Assembly: GCA_016190005.1 (NCBI GenBank)
Contig: JACPRK010000091.1
Location: 1-37,315 of the forward strand
Length of the DNA stretch: 37,315 nt
Direction of reading: 5' to 3'
Source: Candidatus Wallbacteria bacterium
GTDB lineage: Bacteria; Muiribacteriota; UBA6191; JACPRK01
Shown here: positions 13,820 through 22,661 of the stretch, piece by piece
Layout: each line of letters starts with the position of its first letter
How positions within the stretch are numbered: the stretch's first letter is position 1
The notes under the pieces: generated by a model
What the model was told of the DNA's origin: nothing
The model's input: only the letters and a program-made list of their open reading frames with translations
Database searches by the model: none
Made by a program: the position numbers and the translations under genes

Positions 13820-15861
13820 AATCGCCAGGTCACCTTTCCATAGAGGCCTCGCTGGACCTCGGTAGCCTGGGTGTCGATCAGAGACGGCGTGAACTCCGAA
13901 TGGCGGTCGTCCAGCAGGTCGCGCCCCACGAGCGCGAGCTCGAGCTCCTCGCGCGGGCGATAGGCGAGGACCAAGTCGAGCATGAAGTAGCTGGGGACGC
14001 CCAGGCCCGGAAGCTCGTCGACGTATCTCAGGTGGCCGTCCAGCTCGAGCTGCTTGGAGAGCTCCCAGGACGAAGAGACGAAGAGCTGATGGCCCGGGTT
14101 CTCGCGCTCGGCGGCGACGGCAGCCGCGTCCCGGGAGGCCGGGTCGGGCGTCAGGTCGAGGCGGAGCCAGGAGCAGCCGGTCCGGAAATGGAGGTCGTCG
14201 CGTGCATGCCAGTCGCACGCCAGCTCGAGCCCCCAGGTGTCGGCCTCGCCGAGGTTGAACGGGGCGAACGGTGCGACCAGGTGCGGCGCCGGCAGCGCCT
14301 GCGGGATGGGTGTTCCGAACCTCTCCAGAGTTCGGAGCTTGCGATACGAGTTGTAGAAGCCCGCGAGGTCGAGCGAGACGGAGTCGCTCGCCTGGAAGCG
14401 CCAGCCGGCCTCACGAGCCAGAAGTTCTTCCGAGTCGTAATCGCCGCGACCCACGAGCGTGGGGACCACTGTGGCGCCGCCGGGTCCGGGGAAGGGCCGC
14501 TGAGAGATGCGGCCGTCCGACTCGATCCGGGACGGCGTTCGCACGGCCCTGGAGACCGCCGCCCAGACCGACTGACGCTTCTCGGGAATCCATAGGAGCC
14601 TGACGCTGGGCTGCACCTCGATCCCGGTGTAGCTGTTGTGCTCGATCTTCGAGCCGACGGTGAGGCGCACATCGGCGCCCGGAAAGCGGTACTCGTCCTG
14701 CACGAAGGCGCTGACGATGCGCGTGTCACGCAGTACCGGTGCTAGCGAGATCAACAGGTCCTCGGAGCGGATCTCGTCGGCCATCATGCGGGCGCCGGCG
14801 CCCCAGATGAGCTCGTGGCGCTCGCCGAGCTTCTTGCGGTGCTGGAAGTCGAGGTCGACCATGTCGAGCGCCTGGCGGAACGACGGCTTGTCTCGGCGCG
14901 TGCGGTCGTAGTAGAGCTGCAGCGCCGCGTCCTCGGTGTCGCCGAGGCGCCGTTCGAGCCGGTACGACAGGTTGCCGCCCTCCACGATTCGATCGTCCGT
15001 GGTGGCGCGCACCAGAGGCGCCGTCACGAACACCGAGTTGACCAGGCCGAGCGACTTCCCGTCGTAGAAGTTGCCTTGCACCGAGACGCGGTCGCGCCGG
15101 TTGGGCTCGCCGTCGACGCGGAACCCGGCCTGGGAGAAGGCCCAGCCGTCGGCCGCTGGCCCTCCGGTGGCGTCCACGGCGTTGTCGCGCGCTGCGCCCT
15201 TGGCGTAGACGCGGTACCAGGAGTTGTCGTCGACCTCTCCGCCGTGGCGGATCATTCCCTGGTGCCGCTCCTCCGTGCCGAGCTGGACTGTCGCCAGGCC
15301 GCCCTGCGTCTCCCGGGTGTGCTTCGTAATGACGTTGATGACGCCATTGACTGCGTTGGCTCCATAAAGCGTCCCGCCCGGTCCGCGCACCACCTCGATC
15401 CGGTCGATGTCCTCGAGCGGCACGTCCTGCACGTCCCAGTAGACTCCGCTGAAGAGCGGCGTGTAGACGCTGCGGCCGTCGACCAGCACCAGCAGCTTGT
15501 TGGCGAAGCGGCCGTTGAAACCGCGCGCCGTGATCGCCCACTTGTTGGAGTCGATGCGCGCCACCTGCACGCCCGGCACCAGCCGCAGCACGTCGGGCAG
15601 GTTTGTCGCGCCCGAACGCCGGATGTCCGCCTGCGTCAGGACGTAGATGGCGGCAGGCGCCTCCTTGAGGTGTTGCTCCTTCTTCGCAACCGAGGTGATC
15701 CGCACCTGCATCAGCTCTTCGAGCTCCAGCCCCGTCAAGTCCTTCGGCCCCTCATCCTCCGCCCGCCCGACCCCCGCTCCCAGTGTAAGCCCTGCTACCA
15801 GGACTGCCAGGAACTTTCCGGCCCGCCCCCGGGCCTCGTTCCTGCGATGGGTTTCTCTCAT
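13816..15861 (-). CDS. TonB-dependent outer-membrane receptor
   Basis: 681 residues. A signal peptide (about 1-34, ending GVGRAE) is followed by a TonB-box-like VRITSVAKK, a plug domain (about 65-180: AAIYVLTQADIRRSGA, ARGFNGRFANKLLVLVDGR, IEVVRGPGGTLYGANAVNGVIN regions) and a beta-barrel ending in the typical terminal Phe (KVTWRF). The LTGLELEELMQVRITSV stretch is seen in receptors that neighbour DUF4154 genes. The ligand cannot be inferred. ATG 15861 has GAGAGG 8 nt upstream. It is 48 nt downstream of the CHASE8 kinase gene and overlaps the YfiR-like gene, so the three are likely one transcript. A sensory role, passing the outer-membrane signal to YfiR, is an inference. Confidence 0.95.
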   Translation of the reverse strand: MRETHRRNEARGRAGKFLAVLVAGLTLGAGVGRAEDEGPKDLTGLELEELMQVRITSVAKKEQHLKEAPAAIYVLTQADIRRSGATNLPDVLRLVPGVQVARIDSNKWAITARGFNGRFANKLLVLVDGRSVYTPLFSGVYWDVQDVPLEDIDRIEVVRGPGGTLYGANAVNGVINVITKHTRETQGGLATVQLGTEERHQGMIRHGGEVDDNSWYRVYAKGAARDNAVDATGGPAADGWAFSQAGFRVDGEPNRRDRVSVQGNFYDGKSLGLVNSVFVTAPLVRATTDDRIVEGGNLSYRLERRLGDTEDAALQLYYDRTRRDKPSFRQALDMVDLDFQHRKKLGERHELIWGAGARMMADEIRSEDLLISLAPVLRDTRIVSAFVQDEYRFPGADVRLTVGSKIEHNSYTGIEVQPSVRLLWIPEKRQSVWAAVSRAVRTPSRIESDGRISQRPFPGPGGATVVPTLVGRGDYDSEELLAREAGWRFQASDSVSLDLAGFYNSYRKLRTLERFGTPIPQALPAPHLVAPFAPFNLGEADTWGLELACDWHARDDLHFRTGCSWLRLDLTPDPASRDAAAVAAERENPGHQLFVSSSWELSKQLELDGHLRYVDELPGLGVPSYFMLDLVLAYRPREELELALVGRDLLDDRHSEFTPSLIDTQATEVQRGLYGKVTWRF

Positions 15862-15909
15862 TATCGTGTCCTCTCCCTGTCTGGTTCGGACCTTGTGTCG
15901 TCGTTCGTC

Positions 15910-18669
15910 TCAGGCGCCATGTCCAGCCGGTCCGATCAGCTTTGCCAGCGCCTCGTCCAGTCGTCGTATCTCGCTTTCGAGCGTCGTGAGTGCCTCGCGC
16001 GCTCCGGCAGTCGGCCCCTGGCGCAGCAGACCCTCGAGCCCGAGCGCTGCGCGGTAGGCCGAGTCTGCGCAGAAGAGCGCAACCGACCCCTTCAGGCGGT
16101 GGGCGGCGCGGATGGCGCTCGCGAGGTCGTCCCGCTCCAGGGCGCTCGACAGCTCCGCCAGCATCCCCGGCCCGCTGCGTAGATGGGCCCGCGCCATGTC
16201 CCGCACCAGGTCCATGTCCTGGTCCACCCGGTCCAGTATCGCCGGCAGGTTCAGCTCCAGTCCGGGGCTCTCGACGGCGAGCTCCCCGGCCGCCTCGGGC
16301 GGCAGCGTCCCAGCCTCGACCGCTGCGCAGAGTTCCCGGGCGCCAATTGGCTTCGAGAGGTAGCCGTCCATCCCCGCTTCCAGGCAACGCTCGCGATCGC
16401 CCGCCAGCGAGTGTGCCGTCATCGCCAGGATCTTCACATGACCACCCCGCCGAGTCTCCAGCTCCCGGATCGCTCGGCTGGCCTCCAGCCCGTCCATGTC
16501 GGGCATCTGCACGTCCATGAGCACGACGTCGAACCGCCCCCGCTCGAAGGCCTGGAAGGCCGCCCGCCCGTCGCCGGCGAGCTGGACCCGATGGCCGCGC
16601 CGCGTCAGCACGCGCACGCCGTACTCCTGGTTCACCAGGTTGTCCTCCGCCAGCAGGATGTCGAGCCCGCTCGCCAGGGGCGCCGGCAGGGTCGAGTCTC
16701 CGGGCTGCTCCTTGGCCGGCGTGCGATGGCCCGGCGATAGTGCCTCCAGAATTCCGTCCTGCAGATCCTGCGGGTTGACGGGCTTGGCCAGGCAGATCGC
16801 CACGCCCAGCCGCTGGGCCCGCCGCGACTGATCGAGGCTGACCGCCGGGCAGAGCAGCACGATCGGCAGGCGCTCCAGCCCCTCCCGGGCGTGCAACTGT
16901 TCCACCAGCGCGAAGCCGTCGGTGCTGGGCATGTTCGCGTCGATGATCGCCAGCGCGCAGGGCCGGCCCTGATCTCGCGCCGCCGCAGCCGCCTGGAGCG
17001 CGGACGCGGCCGAGCTCGCTACCACGGGCTTCATCTTCCACTCATCGAGAAGCTCCCCCAGCAGCTCTAGCGAGGTCCTGTTGTCGTCGACCACCAGCGC
17101 CGCTACGGCCTCCAGGGCAGCGGGCGGACGCGGAGCGGGTCGCTCCGAAGCGCCTGGCGGCCGCGTGAACCGGGCCGTGAAGTGGAAGGTGCTGCCCTTG
17201 CCCGGGGTGCTCTCCACCCAGATCCGCCCCCCGGCCAGCTCCACCAGTTGGGCCGAGATCGCCAGCCCCAGTCCCGTGCCTCCGAAGCGCCGCGACATCG
17301 AGTCGTCCACCTGCTCGAACGGATTGAAGATGACCGAGAGCTTCTGACTCGGAATGCCGATCCCGGTGTCGGCGACGCTGAAGTGCAGCGTCACGGAATC
17401 GTCCGTCTCCGACTCCCTGGCCGCGCGCACCACGACCTCGCCTTCGAAGGTGAACTTGACCGCGTTGCCGATCAGGTTCACCAGCACCTGCCGCAGCCGA
17501 CCCGGATCGCCGATCACGTCGTCGGGAACGTCCGACGGCACCGAGACGATCAGCTCGAGTCCCTTCGTCTCCGCGGTCATCACCAGCGTGCCGATAGCGG
17601 CGTTGACGCTTTCGCGCAGCCGGAACGAGATCGGCTCCATTTCCAGCTTCCCGGCCTCCACCTTCGAGAAGTCGAGCACGTCGTTGATGACCGTCAAGAG
17701 CGACGCCGCAGACTCCTTGAGCCGCGCCAGGTACTGTCGCTGGGCCTGCGTGAGATCCGAGTCGAGCATCAGCTCCGCCATCCCCAGGATGCCGTTCATC
17801 GGCGTACGGATCTCGTGGCTGATGTTGGCCAGAAAGCGTGTCTTGGCGTCGGCGGCTACCTCGGCCCGCACCTTGGCGGCCTGCAGCTCTGCGTTGAGCT
17901 TCACCAGCTCCGACGTGCGGCGGCCGACCTCCTCCTCGAGATGATCGCGGTGGCGCTCGAGCTCCCGATCGCGCTGCTCGATTTGAGAGACCATCTCGTT
18001 GAAGTCCCCGATCAAGACGCCTAGCTCGTCTCCGCCCGTTTGGGGGACGCGCACGGAGTAATCCCGGTTCTCGGAGATCTCCCGAGCGGCCCGGGCCAGC
18101 TCGAGGATCGGTCTCGAAATCAAGTGCTGCAGCTTGGTCGAAAGCAGGAGCGCCATCAGCGACGAGACCGCCAGCACGACCCCGACGGTGCTGATGAAAC
18201 CCTGCAGCCGGCCGTGCGCTTCCTCCAGGTCCGACAGGATCAGCACCGTGCCTATTCGCTGCCCGTCGAGCACGATGCCCTGCGCCAGCACCAGCTCCTC
18301 GTCGGTGAACCGATGGCCGTCGGCCGGCGGTCTGGGCGGAAACGGCGTAGCCGGCGCGCCCGCGCGGCGGAACCGGGCAAACGGCCGGCCGCGCGCGTCG
18401 AAGATGGCCGCAGCCAGGATGTGCGACTCCGCCCCCAACGCCCCCAGCGTCTCCGCCGCCGCGTTGGGATCGTTGAAGGTGATGGCTGCCGTGCAGTTGG
18501 AGCCGATTGCCGCCGCCAGCGTTTGCAGCTTGCGCACCATCGTCGCCCGGTGCGCGACGATGTCGTACGTCAGGAAGATCCCGCACGCCATCAGCAGCGC
18601 CACGCTGCTGGTCAGCATCGTGATGAAGAGGAGCTTCCTCTTGATGGAGACGTCCACCAGCTCCGTCAT
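15910..18669 (-). CDS. CHASE8 hybrid histidine kinase with two receivers and Hpt
   Basis: A 919-residue BarA-like phosphorelay kinase. TM1 (about 12-36) and TM2 (158-177) enclose a periplasmic CHASE8-type domain ([19 protein letters not shown], 50-68). HAMP (178-230) and a coiled coil lead to HisKA with H285 ([12 protein letters not shown]) and HATPase ([24 protein letters not shown]). Receiver 1 is at 522-645 with D577; receiver 2 at 668-785 with D719 ([13 protein letters not shown]) and K773; Hpt at about 805-915 with H857 (AAHRLKGSV). Receiver 1 has CLAKP for the conserved Lys. ATG 18669 is preferred because GAGGAA lies 9 nt upstream; ATG 18708 is in frame. It heads the operon with the TonB receptor and YfiR-like protein; CHASE8 is the domain YfiR controls in YfiN. 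Confidence 0.97.
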   Translation of the reverse strand: MTELVDVSIKRKLLFITMLTSSVALLMACGIFLTYDIVAHRATMVRKLQTLAAAIGSNCTAAITFNDPNAAAETLGALGAESHILAAAIFDARGRPFARFRRAGAPATPFPPRPPADGHRFTDEELVLAQGIVLDGQRIGTVLILSDLEEAHGRLQGFISTVGVVLAVSSLMALLLSTKLQHLISRPILELARAAREISENRDYSVRVPQTGGDELGVLIGDFNEMVSQIEQRDRELERHRDHLEEEVGRRTSELVKLNAELQAAKVRAEVAADAKTRFLANISHEIRTPMNGILGMAELMLDSDLTQAQRQYLARLKESAASLLTVINDVLDFSKVEAGKLEMEPISFRLRESVNAAIGTLVMTAETKGLELIVSVPSDVPDDVIGDPGRLRQVLVNLIGNAVKFTFEGEVVVRAARESETDDSVTLHFSVADTGIGIPSQKLSVIFNPFEQVDDSMSRRFGGTGLGLAISAQLVELAGGRIWVESTPGKGSTFHFTARFTRPPGASERPAPRPPAALEAVAALVVDDNRTSLELLGELLDEWKMKPVVASSAASALQAAAAARDQGRPCALAIIDANMPSTDGFALVEQLHAREGLERLPIVLLCPAVSLDQSRRAQRLGVAICLAKPVNPQDLQDGILEALSPGHRTPAKEQPGDSTLPAPLASGLDILLAEDNLVNQEYGVRVLTRRGHRVQLAGDGRAAFQAFERGRFDVVLMDVQMPDMDGLEASRAIRELETRRGGHVKILAMTAHSLAGDRERCLEAGMDGYLSKPIGARELCAAVEAGTLPPEAAGELAVESPGLELNLPAILDRVDQDMDLVRDMARAHLRSGPGMLAELSSALERDDLASAIRAAHRLKGSVALFCADSAYRAALGLEGLLRQGPTAGAREALTTLESEIRRLDEALAKLIGPAGHGA

Positions 18670-18732
18670 CGCCGCCGTTTCCTCGCTCCTCGACTCGATG
18701 CCCGCCATCCAGGCCAGAACGGGGGGCCGCGC

Positions 18733-18761
18733 ATGTTACGAGAGCTGCGCATGCGAGTCAA
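18733..18761 (-). promoter_or_regulatory. Predicted promoter of the CHASE8 kinase operon
   Basis: Read on the minus strand: TTGACT (18761-18756), 17-nt spacer, TAACAT (18738-18733). The predicted start lies near 18726, giving a leader of about 57 nt to ATG 18669. The region 18709-18938 separates divergent genes; no clear + strand promoter was found in it. Confidence 0.65.
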
Positions 18762-18938
18762 GGCGGCCGCTGGGGCAAAGAGTCGCGGCACTCCTGCCGC
18801 GAGTGTCATGGGAACGAACAGCCGCGGCCCCCAGAATCCACGCTCAGGCGGCTCCTGGAGCGCATTTTCGAATGGCCACCATCTTGCTTCAGCTTCCTCG
18901 ACCCGGCGAGAGCCTGTGCCCGCCGTCACGGAGAGCCC

Positions 18939-20246
18939 ATGAATCTTCTGCTCATCGAAGACAATCCGGTCGAACGCAAGCTGGTCGAGGCCGTCGTCTC
19001 TCGCGTCAAGGACCGGCCATTCACCCTGCAGAGCGTCGACTCGCTCACGCTCGGGCTGGCCTGGCTGGCCTCGAACGTCGTCGACTGCATTCTGCTCGAT
19101 CTGAACCTGCCGGATAGCACGGGGATCGACACCTACCGAAGCGTCGCCGCGGCCGCCCCCGCCGTGCCGGTCGTCGTCCTGACCGTGATTCACGACGAGG
19201 CGCTCGCCATCCAGGCCGTGTCAGAGGGCGCGCAGGACTACCTCTTCAAGGCCCAGGCCGAGGGCGCCCTGCTGGTGCGCTCCGTGCGCTACGCTGTGGA
19301 GCGGCAGCGGATGAAGGCCGAGCTCGAGGGTTACGCGCGGCGCCTGGGCGACCACGTCCGGCTCCTGAACGAAGGCTTCGCGCGGCTGGCCGCCGGGGAC
19401 CTGCGCGTGCGGATCGGCGGCAAGAGCGAGGGCCACGACGAGCTGGCAGCCCTGGCCGCAGGCTTCGACCGCACCGTCGAGCAGTTGAGGCGCCTGCGCG
19501 AGCAGAAGGCGCAGTTCTACTCGATGGTCACGCACGATCTGCGCTCGCCCGTCCACACCATCCTGCTCGCGTCGAGCTCGCTCCAGATGATGCGCGCCGA
19601 CGAGCCGGGCCGCATCTCCGTGCTGGGCGTGGTCCAGCGCAAGGCCTCTCAGCTGGCGCAGCTGGTCGACGAGCTGACGGAAGTGATGTTCATCGAGGCC
19701 GGACAGATGAAGCTCCTGCCGACCCGGACCGACCTGAACACGCTGCTCTCGACCTGCATCGAGGACCTGGAGCCCCAGGCCAGGGCTCGCGGGCAGAGGA
19801 TTGCGTTGGAGCCGCTGGACGGCGAGGCGATGCTGGTCTGCGATTCGCTCAAGCTCTATCGCGTCGCCGAGAACCTCCTCGGAAACGCCATCCGTCACTC
19901 GCGCGAGGGTGATCGAATCCAGGTGCGCGCTTCGGAGCCGCGAGCCGGCTGGTTGCGCGTGGAAGTCGCCGACAACGGGCCTGGCGTCGACGAGACCGTT
20001 CGCGACATGCTGGTGGAGCCGTTCTCCAAAGGCTGGTCGGCCAGCGAGCGGCCCGTGAACTCGCCCAGCGAGACCCGGACCGGCCTGGGACTCGGGATCT
20101 GCGGCGCCTTCGTCAGGGCGCACAGCGGCCACGTCGGAGTCGAGAGCGAGCGCGGCCAGGGCGCGTGTTTCTGGTTCGAGGTGCCGCGGCAGCCGCCGGG
20201 CGAGAGGCGCTCGCGCGCGGATTCCCCGAACGAAGCGCGGGCCTGA
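18939..20246 (+). CDS. Receiver-histidine kinase fusion
   Basis: A soluble 435-residue protein. The N-terminal receiver (1-120) has E7/D8, phospho-acceptor D54 (ILLDLNLPDS) and K104 (YLFKAQ). A HAMP-like linker (about 140-185, LAAGDLRVRI) leads to HisKA with H199 (MVTHDLRSPVH) and HATPase with N316 (ENLLGNAIRH), DNGPG (345-349) and TGLGLG (381-386). There are no membrane segments, so it takes input by phosphorylation or partner contact and passes it on through its own kinase core. ATG 18939 has GGAG 5 nt upstream. It is divergent from the CHASE8 hybrid kinase, whose Hpt domain is a plausible phosphate donor to this receiver (inference). Confidence 0.95.
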   Translation: MNLLLIEDNPVERKLVEAVVSRVKDRPFTLQSVDSLTLGLAWLASNVVDCILLDLNLPDSTGIDTYRSVAAAAPAVPVVVLTVIHDEALAIQAVSEGAQDYLFKAQAEGALLVRSVRYAVERQRMKAELEGYARRLGDHVRLLNEGFARLAAGDLRVRIGGKSEGHDELAALAAGFDRTVEQLRRLREQKAQFYSMVTHDLRSPVHTILLASSSLQMMRADEPGRISVLGVVQRKASQLAQLVDELTEVMFIEAGQMKLLPTRTDLNTLLSTCIEDLEPQARARGQRIALEPLDGEAMLVCDSLKLYRVAENLLGNAIRHSREGDRIQVRASEPRAGWLRVEVADNGPGVDETVRDMLVEPFSKGWSASERPVNSPSETRTGLGLGICGAFVRAHSGHVGVESERGQGACFWFEVPRQPPGERRSRADSPNEARA

Positions 20247-20262
20247 GCGCAGTCCCTCAGGC
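20241..20262. terminator. Short hairpin shared by convergent stops
   Basis: GCCTGAG (20241-20247) and CTCAGGC (20256-20262) form a 7-bp stem with an 8-nt loop. It contains the stop codons of both convergent genes (TGA 20244-20246 and, on the minus strand, TGA 20259-20257). Confidence 0.35.
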
Positions 20263-21486
20263 GCGCTCGCGCATCACGAGGCCGACCGGCTGGCGCGGCG
20301 CGAACTCCACTGCGCGTGGCGGGAGCGGCTCGCCTGCCAGGCAGATCTCGCGCACCTGGGCCGCCCGCGCCGGATTGACGAGGAACGCGATCCGGTAGCG
20401 CCCGCCGCCCTGCAGCGTTCCGACGCACTGCTCGACCCCGCGCGTGAAGGCCATCCAGCCCGGATCGGCCTGCTTGTCCTTCGAAAGGCCCACGATGTGC
20501 TCCAGCACCACGCCGTGGAGGATGGCGCTGTCGAGCTTCCGCCATGCCTCGGAGCGGCCCTCGCCGTAGTCGGGCAGGCCGGGCTTCGGGACCATCAGCA
20601 GGCAGCGCCTGGGCTTGGCGATGAACGTGACGATGCGGACCTCGCCCGGCGTCGCCTTGTCGAGAAGGCCCTGGATCGCGTCGGGCCCGTAGAGCGGGTA
20701 GACGTCGAAGAAGCTTCCCAGGGCCTCGAAGAAGTGATTGAAGTCGAAGTCATCGGCCACGTGAATGACCCGGTGCACCGGCGTCACGCCTGGCCCGTCG
20801 CCGTCGATGGACGCGAAGGTCATCATCCGATAGTCGGCCGCCGAGCCATCGCCGCGTGCCAGCTCCAGCGCGCCCGAATAAGCCTCTTCGCCCGAGGCCA
20901 GCACCAGCCGGGCCGGCTCCATCATGCGCACGACCTCGGAGACGACCCCCGGCTCCGTGACTGCCCAGATCTTGTGGACGGCGCCTGCGTCGTCCGTCGC
21001 CTCGACGAACGGGTCTCCCGCGGCGGCTCCGGCGAGCAACTCGTCGGCGTTTCCCGCGGCGCCCGAGTAGAGCATCAGGACCGGGTCGAGGTCCGCGTCC
21101 GGCGAGTGCGGCGGGGCCGGCTGGGAGCCGCAGGGATCGGGCTCCTGCAGTCGGAACACGCTGCCCGCTCCCGGAGCCTCCACGCGCCCGAGCGCAATGA
21201 AGCCGCGCGCGACGCGTTTGCGGCTGCCCTGCGTGTACTCCTGGATGTACGGGTAGAGGCCGGGCTCGGAAGCGCGCTCCAGAAGCTGCGATTCGAGCCA
21301 CTGCCCGAGCGTGGCGGCCGGGCCGCTCTCCGGTAGCAATCGCACGACGCTGCTCGGGTCGCGGTCCACCGTCGACCGCCGGGCGTCCGGGTCGAGGCTG
21401 TCCCACGGCGGAGCTATCACACGGCCCGGGTCCGACACCTTGCGCGGATCGAACCTCACCGCTCGGAACGCCTTGACGATCGCCAT
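20257..21486 (-). CDS. DUF1015 family protein
   Basis: 409 residues. The N-terminus (IVKAFRAVRFDPRKV, then VIAPPWDSL) and the C-terminal NPARAAQVREICLAGEPLPPRA region match the DUF1015 family, a conserved cytoplasmic family without an established reaction. The family's usual length is similar. No signal peptide or membrane segment is seen. ATG 21486 starts on the family's conserved first residues and has an AGGAGA about 12 nt upstream. The gene stands alone on the minus strand, convergent with the receiver-kinase gene 10 nt away and divergent from the HEAT/cyclase operon. Confidence 0.9.
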   Translation of the reverse strand: MAIVKAFRAVRFDPRKVSDPGRVIAPPWDSLDPDARRSTVDRDPSSVVRLLPESGPAATLGQWLESQLLERASEPGLYPYIQEYTQGSRKRVARGFIALGRVEAPGAGSVFRLQEPDPCGSQPAPPHSPDADLDPVLMLYSGAAGNADELLAGAAAGDPFVEATDDAGAVHKIWAVTEPGVVSEVVRMMEPARLVLASGEEAYSGALELARGDGSAADYRMMTFASIDGDGPGVTPVHRVIHVADDFDFNHFFEALGSFFDVYPLYGPDAIQGLLDKATPGEVRIVTFIAKPRRCLLMVPKPGLPDYGEGRSEAWRKLDSAILHGVVLEHIVGLSKDKQADPGWMAFTRGVEQCVGTLQGGGRYRIAFLVNPARAAQVREICLAGEPLPPRAVEFAPRQPVGLVMRERA

Positions 21487-21593
21487 GTACGGGTCTGTCT
21501 CCTACAACCTCTCCACCAGAGTCTCGGCATCCTAGCACGCCGCCTGGGGTCACGCAAGGCGCCGAGCCGAGGGCGTCCTCGAGCTGCCCCGCC

Positions 21594-21602
21594 TGCTATA
21601 CT
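21594..21602 (+). promoter_or_regulatory. Extended -10 promoter of the HEAT-cyclase operon
   Basis: TGCTATACT matches an extended -10 (TGn plus TATACT). No convincing -35 is present. The predicted leader to ATG 21627 is about 15-18 nt. Confidence 0.5.
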
Positions 21603-21626
21603 CATCGTCTGTAGCGCTGGCGCGCC

Positions 21627-22661
21627 ATGACAATCAAGACTTCAGCCCAGCAGTTGGCCTCGGATCTCTCGGGCGTTCCCGGATACCTTCGCGGAGAATG
21701 GGAAGGCTTGTCGCACTACGAGAAGATTGAGGTCATCCGGCAGGCCGGCGGGTTGCCGGCGCCCCAGAACGTCCGGCTCCTGGGCGAGCTCTTCCAGCAC
21801 CTGGAGAGCCCGGTCTTCCAGGCGCAGATCCTCAGCACCGTCGTGCTGCCAGGCTCCGAGGGGCAGGCCCCAGAGTTCCTCGAAGCCGCCCTCCGCAGCA
21901 CCAACAGCCGCATCCGCGCCAACGCGATCGAGGCGCTCTCGGGCTTGAAGGGCGAGCGGTTGCGGGCCAGCGTCGAGCCTCTGCTCGCCGACGAGGACAA
22001 CCGCGTCCGCGCCAACGCCTGCATCTATCTGTGGGTCTCCGAGGACACGCGCGGCGCCGTGAAGAGCGCCCTCGAGGAGATGGCTGAGAGCTCCGATCCG
22101 TGGACGCGCGCCAGCGCCGTCTTCGCCGCCGGCAAGCTGCTCGACCCGGTGCTCGACCCGATCCTGGTGGCCGCGCTGGATGACGACTACGAGCCCGGAG
22201 TGGTGGCCGCCGTGCGAGGCCTCGTCCACCGGAAGTATCCGCATCTGGTGCGGCGAGTGGCGGCCTTTCTGGCCGATCCGCGTCGCGGGACTGCGCTCTG
22301 GCATGCGGCTGCCGAGGCGCTCGAAAAGCTGTCCGGCGCCGGCCCCGACGTGGAGGATGCGCTGCTTCACGCGCTGGGCAGCACCGGTGACCGCGAGTTG
22401 CAGGACAAGTTGCTTGCCGTCCTGGCTCGCCAGGAGAGTCCGACGGTTTCAGGCAAGGCGCTCGACTACGTCGAACGGCTCGACGCCGGGGAGTACCACC
22501 TCTGCCAGCGACTGCTCGAGGTGATCGGCCGCCAGGGCCTTCCGGAGCACCGCGCGCGCCTGGAGGCGATGGCGGGCGGGAAGCTCGCGCTCTACGCCGA
22601 CCTGGTGGCGAAGACCGTCAAGGAGATCTCGCGGCGCCACCGCAGGTGGTGGAGCCTGTGA
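21627..22661 (+). CDS. HEAT-repeat protein
   Basis: 344 residues of helical HEAT-type repeats without signal peptide or membrane segment. The repeat signatures STNSRIRANAIEAL (near 91-104) and DEDNRVRANACIYL (near 122-135) are the same type as in the proteins at 24440-26035 and 31350-34136. Such proteins are scaffolds; the partner is unknown. Its stop overlaps the GTG of the adenylate cyclase by 4 nt (GTGA), so the two are translationally coupled, and a role in organising or regulating the cyclase is a reasonable inference. ATG 21627 is the first start after the extended -10. Confidence 0.9.
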   Translation: MTIKTSAQQLASDLSGVPGYLRGEWEGLSHYEKIEVIRQAGGLPAPQNVRLLGELFQHLESPVFQAQILSTVVLPGSEGQAPEFLEAALRSTNSRIRANAIEALSGLKGERLRASVEPLLADEDNRVRANACIYLWVSEDTRGAVKSALEEMAESSDPWTRASAVFAAGKLLDPVLDPILVAALDDDYEPGVVAAVRGLVHRKYPHLVRRVAAFLADPRRGTALWHAAAEALEKLSGAGPDVEDALLHALGSTGDRELQDKLLAVLARQESPTVSGKALDYVERLDAGEYHLCQRLLEVIGRQGLPEHRARLEAMAGGKLALYADLVAKTVKEISRRHRRWWSL

